Shown in pieces: positions 1 through 3,995 of a stretch of 6,950 bases of DNA. The notes beneath the pieces are model-generated. The model was not told the DNA's origin, made no database searches, and was given only the letters and a program-made list of their open reading frames with translations. The DNA comes from an uncultured Eubacteriales bacterium (GTDB taxonomy: Bacteria > Bacillota > Clostridia > Oscillospirales > RGIG7773), in the NCBI GenBank assembly GCA_934541205.1, contig CAKTDK010000094.1:1-6950 (forward strand). Direction: 5' to 3'. Made by a program: the position numbers and the translations under genes. How positions within the stretch are numbered: position 1 is the first letter of the stretch; each line of letters starts with the position of its first letter.

Positions 1-7
1 CTCGTCG

Positions 8-13
8 CTCCTT
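8..13 (-). promoter_or_regulatory. Shine-Dalgarno of the next gene, probably rpoC
   Basis: Read on the minus strand, AAGGAG lies 1 base after the rpoB stop codon and 7 bases before the window edge. The 7 remaining bases hold no ATG, GTG or TTG, so a start codon directly beyond the edge would have ideal spacing. In nearly all bacteria rpoC follows rpoB closely in the same operon, so this is inferred to be the rpoC ribosome binding site. The coding sequence itself is not in the window. Confidence 0.75.
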
Positions 14-14
14 C

Positions 15-3000
15 CTAAAATAATTCTTCATCTTCTGATAAATCTTCTTCGTCTTCCTCATCTTCATCAGAATCAAAATCGTTGTATAATTCATCGTCCA
101 TATCTTCAAGAACAAAATTATCGTCAATTTCATCTTTTCTTGTTTCGCTGTCATCGATAAGTTCAGAAACATCTTCATCTTCTTCAAAAGAAACAGGTGT
201 AAAGCCCATATCTTTTACATCTTCTTTATTGTATTCTTCTCTGATATCAATAACTTCGCCGTTTTCATCAAGAGCATTAATATCAAGACCTAAAGACTGA
301 AGCTCTTTTACAAGTACCCTAAACGATTCCGGAATTCCTGGCTTAGGTACATTTTTACCTTTTACAATAGCTCCGAAAGTATCAACACGTCCCACAACGT
401 CATCTGATTTAACGGTAAGAATTTCCTGAAGAGTATAAGCAGCGCCGTAAGCTTCAAGCGCCCAAACTTCCATTTCTCCAAATCTCTGTCCGCCAAACTG
501 AGCTTTACCGCCCAAAGGCTGCTGAGTAACAAGAGAGTACGGACCTGTTGAACGGGCATGAATTTTATCGTCAACAAGATGATGCAGCTTCAGATAATAC
601 ATATAACCAACTGTAACAGGATTGTCAAAAGGTTCCCCTGTACGTCCGTCGTAAAGCTGAACTTTTCCGTTTGTCGGAAGATTTGCTTTTTCAAGAAGCT
701 TTTCAATATCGTTTTCATTTGCTCCGTCAAATACAGGAGTCATTATCTTCCATCCGAGAGCTTTTGCCGCATATCCAAGATGAACTTCAAGCACCTGTCC
801 TATATTCATACGTGAAGGAACGCCGAGAGGATTTAAAACTATATCAAGAGGAGTTCCGTCGGGAAGGAAAGGCATATCCTCCTGAGGAAGTATTCTGGAA
901 ACAACACCTTTGTTACCATGACGTCCAGCCATTTTATCTCCAACTGATATTTTTCTCTTTTGCGCTATATAACATCTTACAACAAGGTTTACTCCCGGCG
1001 ACAATTCGTCGCAGTTTTCCCTTGTAAATACTTTTACATCAACAATTATACCCGCTTCACCGTGAGGAACTCTTAGAGAAGTATCACGAACTTCTCTTGC
1101 TTTTTCACCGAAAATAGCTCTCAAAAGTCTTTCCTCAGCAGTAAACTCCGTTTCTCCCTTTGGAGTTACTTTACCGACAAGAATATCTCCTGCACGAACT
1201 TCCGCGCCTATTCTGATAATTCCTCTGTCGTCAAGATCAGCTAAAGCGTCTGCTCCGACATTAGGTATATCTCTTGTAATTTCTTCCGGTCCAAGCTTTG
1301 TATCTCTGGCTTCTATTTCATATTCTTCTATATGAATAGATGTAAATGTGTCTTCCTTAACAAGTTTTTCATTAAGAAGAACCGCGTCCTCATAGTTATA
1401 GCCTTCCCAGGTCATAAATCCAATAAGAACATTTTTTCCTATAGCAATTTCACCGTTGCTTGTAGAAGGTCCGTCGGCAATAACATCGCCTTTTTTAACT
1501 TCATCTCCTACTGATACAACCGGCTTTTGATTTACACAGGTACCATGATTTGAACGGATAAATTTTATAAGATTGTATTCATCTTTATCAAAGTCGTTTC
1601 TCTTAACAATTACTTTGTCTGCCGATACCTTTTCAACTATACCGTCACCTTTTGCAAGAACAACAACACCCGAATCGATAGCAGCTTTGTATTCCATACC
1701 CGTTCCGACAATCGGAGATTCTGTTTTTATCAAAGGCACTGCCTGACGCTGCATGTTTGCACCCATAAGAGCACGGTTAGCGTCGTCGTTTTCAAGGAAA
1801 GGTATCATTGCGGTAGCTACAGAAACCATCATTTTCGGAGAAACATCCATGTAATCTACGTTTTCCCTTTCGGTTTCAATGATTTCTTCTCTTCTTCTTG
1901 CTGTTACTTTTGCATTAACAAATCTTCCCTCTTCATCAAGAGGCTCGTTTGCCTGAGCTATAGTATACTGATCTTCAACATCAGCGGTCATATACTCAAC
2001 TTCATTTGTAACAACGCCGGTTTTCTTATCTATTTTTCTGTAAGGAGCTTCAATAAATCCGTATTCGTTAATTCTGGAATAACATGACAAATAAGAAATA
2101 AGTCCTATATTCGGACCTTCAGGAGTTTCAATAGGACACATACGTCCATAATGCGAATAGTGAACGTCACGAACTTCAAATCCGGCTCTGTCCCTTGAAA
2201 GACCGCCCGGTCCTAAAGCCGAAAGCCTTCTCTTATGAGTTAGCTCGGCAAGAGGATTGTTTTGATCCATAAATTGCGAAAGAGGTGAAGAGCCAAAAAA
2301 TTCTTTTATTGCTGCAACAACAGGTCTTATATTAATAAGATTCTGAGGGGTAACAACGTCAATATCCTGAATTGTCATTCTTTCACGAATAACTCTCTCC
2401 ATTCTTGCAAAACCTATTCTAAACTGGTTCTGAAGAAGTTCGCCGACTGATCTTATACGACGGTTTCCAAGATGGTCAATATCGTCTGTGGTTCCGATAC
2501 CGTGATCAAGACAAAGCAAATAATTTATTGATGAAAGCATATCGTCAACAATAATAGTTTTCGGAATAAGCTCGTTAATTCTTTCTTTGACTGCAGCTTT
2601 GATATCTTCTTCCGAAGAATTCTGTTCAAGAATTTCCATAAGAATACTGTATCTTACCATTTCTTTAATGTTAAGATCGGAAATGTCAAAAGAAATAAAA
2701 TCCTTAATATCAACCATTCCGTTAGAAATTACTTTTACTTCCTTATCCTCATCTTTCAGATAAACAGTATTTTGACCTGATGCTTGAATTTCAATTGCTT
2801 TTTCTTTTGTAACAGTTTCTCCGGCTTCGGCAATAATTTCACCTGTAGACGGATTAACAACGCTTTGAGAAAGAATATGTCCGGAAATTCTTGCTCCCAA
2901 AGCAAGTTTTTTATTATATTTATATCTTCCTACTTTTGAAAGGTCATATCTTTTTTCATCATAGAATAAATTGTTAATGTAGGAAAGCGCGGAATCAACT

Positions 3001-3746
3001 GTAGGAGGTTCGCCGGGACGCAGTTTTTTATAAACTTCCAAAAGTCCCTCGTCATGATTATTTGTAACAGTATCCTTTTCCATAGTGCGAAGTATTTTCT
3101 CTTCTTCGCCGAAAAACGCTTTAATCTGTTCATTTGAACTCAAATTAGGATCAATAGCTCTGATAAAAGCTGTAACCGGAACTTTTCTTGTCCTGTCAAT
3201 TTTAACATAGAATACATCGTTTGAATCAGTTTCATATTCAATCCATGCCCCTCTGTTAGGTATAATTGTAGTTCCGAAAAGTTTTTTACCCAATTTATCG
3301 TGGGCCAAGGTATAATATACTCCCGGTGAACGAACAAGCTGAGAAACAATAACTCTTTCAGCACCGTTGATTATAAATGTTCCGCTGTCGGTCATTTTCG
3401 GGAAATCTCCCATAAACACCTCATGCTCCATAACTTCACCGGTGCTCTTATTTAAAAGTCTCACCTTTACATTAAGTCTTGAAGCATAAGTTGCATCTCT
3501 CTCCTTACATTCGGCAACAGAATATTTCGGGGTTTCATCAATACTGTAATCAATAAACTCCAAAAATAAGTTTCCCGAATGGTCGGAAATAGGCACCATA
3601 TCATCAAAAATTTCCTTAAGACCGGTGGTTAAAAACCATTCATAGGATTTTTTTTGAACTTCAATAAGATTTGGCATTTCAAGTACTTCATCAATCTTAC
3701 CGAAACTCATTCTTTCATTTTTACCAAGCTTCACTGGTTTTACCAT
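15..3746 (-). CDS. rpoB: DNA-directed RNA polymerase subunit beta
   Basis: This is the complete 1243-residue beta subunit of the core RNA polymerase (with alpha, beta' and omega), which forms half of the active-site cleft and the rifamycin pocket. The N-terminus carries the usual motifs (QKKSYEWF, GDFPKMTDSGTFIINGAERVIVSQLVRSPGVYY). The rifampicin-resistance region is at residues 485-511, with Q491, D494, H504 and S509 (E. coli Q513, D516, H526, S531) all in the sensitive form. It is followed by the fork region RDRAGFEVRDVHYSHYGRMC. The active-centre motif GDKMAGRHGNKG has K938 and K946, equivalent to E. coli K1065 and K1073. The C-terminal clamp motif GEMEVWALEAYGAA surrounds residue 1092. 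There are no large insertions, as in Firmicutes. After ELQSLGLDI the protein ends in an 87-residue tail with 42 Asp/Glu and only 5 Lys/Arg. The ATG start is fixed by GGAGG 6 bases upstream and by the family N-terminus. The stop is TAG. An rpoC ribosome binding site follows. Confidence 0.99.
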   Translation of the reverse strand: MVKPVKLGKNERMSFGKIDEVLEMPNLIEVQKKSYEWFLTTGLKEIFDDMVPISDHSGNLFLEFIDYSIDETPKYSVAECKERDATYASRLNVKVRLLNKSTGEVMEHEVFMGDFPKMTDSGTFIINGAERVIVSQLVRSPGVYYTLAHDKLGKKLFGTTIIPNRGAWIEYETDSNDVFYVKIDRTRKVPVTAFIRAIDPNLSSNEQIKAFFGEEEKILRTMEKDTVTNNHDEGLLEVYKKLRPGEPPTVDSALSYINNLFYDEKRYDLSKVGRYKYNKKLALGARISGHILSQSVVNPSTGEIIAEAGETVTKEKAIEIQASGQNTVYLKDEDKEVKVISNGMVDIKDFISFDISDLNIKEMVRYSILMEILEQNSSEEDIKAAVKERINELIPKTIIVDDMLSSINYLLCLDHGIGTTDDIDHLGNRRIRSVGELLQNQFRIGFARMERVIRERMTIQDIDVVTPQNLINIRPVVAAIKEFFGSSPLSQFMDQNNPLAELTHKRRLSALGPGGLSRDRAGFEVRDVHYSHYGRMCPIETPEGPNIGLISYLSCYSRINEYGFIEAPYRKIDKKTGVVTNEVEYMTADVEDQYTIAQANEPLDEEGRFVNAKVTARRREEIIETERENVDYMDVSPKMMVSVATAMIPFLENDDANRALMGANMQRQAVPLIKTESPIVGTGMEYKAAIDSGVVVLAKGDGIVEKVSADKVIVKRNDFDKDEYNLIKFIRSNHGTCVNQKPVVSVGDEVKKGDVIADGPSTSNGEIAIGKNVLIGFMTWEGYNYEDAVLLNEKLVKEDTFTSIHIEEYEIEARDTKLGPEEITRDIPNVGADALADLDDRGIIRIGAEVRAGDILVGKVTPKGETEFTAEERLLRAIFGEKAREVRDTSLRVPHGEAGIIVDVKVFTRENCDELSPGVNLVVRCYIAQKRKISVGDKMAGRHGNKGVVSRILPQEDMPFLPDGTPLDIVLNPLGVPSRMNIGQVLEVHLGYAAKALGWKIMTPVFDGANENDIEKLLEKANLPTNGKVQLYDGRTGEPFDNPVTVGYMYYLKLHHLVDDKIHARSTGPYSLVTQQPLGGKAQFGGQRFGEMEVWALEAYGAAYTLQEILTVKSDDVVGRVDTFGAIVKGKNVPKPGIPESFRVLVKELQSLGLDINALDENGEVIDIREEYNKEDVKDMGFTPVSFEEDEDVSELIDDSETRKDEIDDNFVLEDMDDELYNDFDSDEDEEDEEDLSEDEELF

Positions 3747-3752
3747 GACAAT

Positions 3753-3757
3753 CCTCC
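3753..3757 (-). promoter_or_regulatory. rpoB Shine-Dalgarno
   Basis: On the minus strand GGAGG sits 6 bases before the ATG at 3746-3744. Strength and spacing are near ideal and settle the rpoB start over the internal ATG at codon 13 (the M of NERMSFG). It lies 13 bases downstream of the long leader hairpin, so a change in that structure could affect ribosome access. Confidence 0.92.
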
Positions 3758-3770
3758 ATTCAATATATCC

Positions 3771-3808
3771 ATATTAATCAAAACACCCGGGAGCGTTTTA
3801 ATTAATAT
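3771..3808 (-). promoter_or_regulatory. 16-bp hairpin in the rpoB leader
   Basis: On the minus strand ATATTAATTAAAACGC (3808-3793) pairs with GTGTTTTGATTAATAT (3786-3771) around a 6-base loop, TCCCGG. All 16 positions pair, two of them as G-U wobbles. Those two positions are mismatches on the opposite strand, so the continuous helix forms only in RNA transcribed in the rpoB sense. It is not a terminator because no U-run follows; the Shine-Dalgarno begins 13 bases later. A role in controlling translation or stability of rpoB mRNA is plausible but unproven. Confidence 0.6.
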
Positions 3809-3880
3809 TCTACAACATGTTGCAAACCGCATTTTATTCTGATATAATAATATCGTAATTATAATTGGTTTAAAAATGCG
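3809..3880 (-). promoter_or_regulatory. two further predicted helices in the rpoB leader
   Basis: On the minus strand CGCATTTT (3880-3873) pairs with AAAATGCG (3835-3828), an 8-bp perfect helix closing a 37-base region that contains a small GATAT/ATATC hairpin (3854-3841). One base later TTTGCAA (3826-3820) pairs with TTGTAGA (3815-3809), with one G-U and one U-G wobble, around the loop CATG. The core TGCAACATGTTGTA is also nearly palindromic as DNA, so a protein-binding site is an alternative reading. These helices are weaker and more AT-rich than the next one, and other folds exist. Confidence 0.4.
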
Positions 3881-3910
3881 CAATTTACTCCATTTTCAGT
3901 ATAATTATCA

Positions 3911-3939
3911 ATTATACTATGAAAAAAAACGGTTGTCAA
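3911..3939 (-). promoter_or_regulatory. full-consensus sigma-A promoter of rpoB
   Basis: On the minus strand TTGACA (3939-3934) and TATAAT (3916-3911) both match the housekeeping sigma consensus exactly and are separated by the optimal 17 bases. The spacer contains a run of eight T. Directly upstream, 3940-3958 is almost pure A/T with A-tracts, resembling an UP element that binds the alpha C-terminal domains. Start of transcription is expected near 3902-3905. It lies between the preceding gene's terminator and rpoB and points at rpoB, so it should drive rpoB and probably rpoC strongly. Confidence 0.9.
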
Positions 3940-3958
3940 TACTTTATTTTATAATTTT

Positions 3959-3992
3959 AAAGGCATATAAGCTTTTTAGCTTATATGCCTTT
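3959..3992 (-). terminator. hairpin terminator after the GHL10-amidase gene
   Basis: The arms 3959-3973 and 3978-3992 are perfect 15-base inverted repeats (core AGGCATATAAGC / GCTTATATGCCT) with a 4-base loop. The hairpin starts 3 bases after the TAA stop of the upstream gene, a typical place for an intrinsic terminator. The U-run on the minus strand is short (UUU, then AAAAUUAU). On the plus strand it is better (TTTTTGTT), so the element may stop RNA polymerase from both sides or allow some read-through into rpoB. Confidence 0.7.
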
Positions 3993-3995
3993 TTG

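Larger units (their letters stand above)
3747..3904 (-). promoter_or_regulatory. rpoB 5' leader (5' UTR)
   Basis: This is the stretch between the inferred transcription start (about 3902-3905, from the distance to the -10 box) and the rpoB ATG, about 155-160 nt. Three predicted helices lie almost end to end on the rpoB-sense strand (3828-3880, 3809-3826, 3771-3808), followed by a short single-stranded stretch with the Shine-Dalgarno. A 47-codon reading frame from a TTG at 3883-3881 also crosses the whole leader and stops over the rpoB start; whether it is translated is unknown. I do not recognise this leader as a named Rfam family, and it is not placed like the L10 leader, which lies before rplJ. 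The regulatory role is inferred from structure and position only. Confidence 0.55.

Noticed and set aside
82..300. Ser-rich plus-strand reading frame
   Set aside because: This is the antisense shadow of the GAA/GAT-rich codons of the acidic RpoB tail.
671..1027. 118-residue plus-strand reading frame
   Set aside because: It is antisense to highly conserved rpoB sequence around the GDKMAGRHGNKG region and has no recognisable domain.
3810..3818. Start-stop minimal frame ATG TTG TAG in the leader
   Set aside because: It has no Shine-Dalgarno and lies in the loop and arm of a predicted hairpin; such short frames are expected by chance.
3858..3863. Second exact TATAAT on the minus strand within the leader
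   Set aside because: No acceptable -35 box lies at 16-18 bases and there is no TGn extension; the nearest TTG-type hexamer (TTGCGC) is only 14 bases away. It is likely chance in AT-rich DNA.
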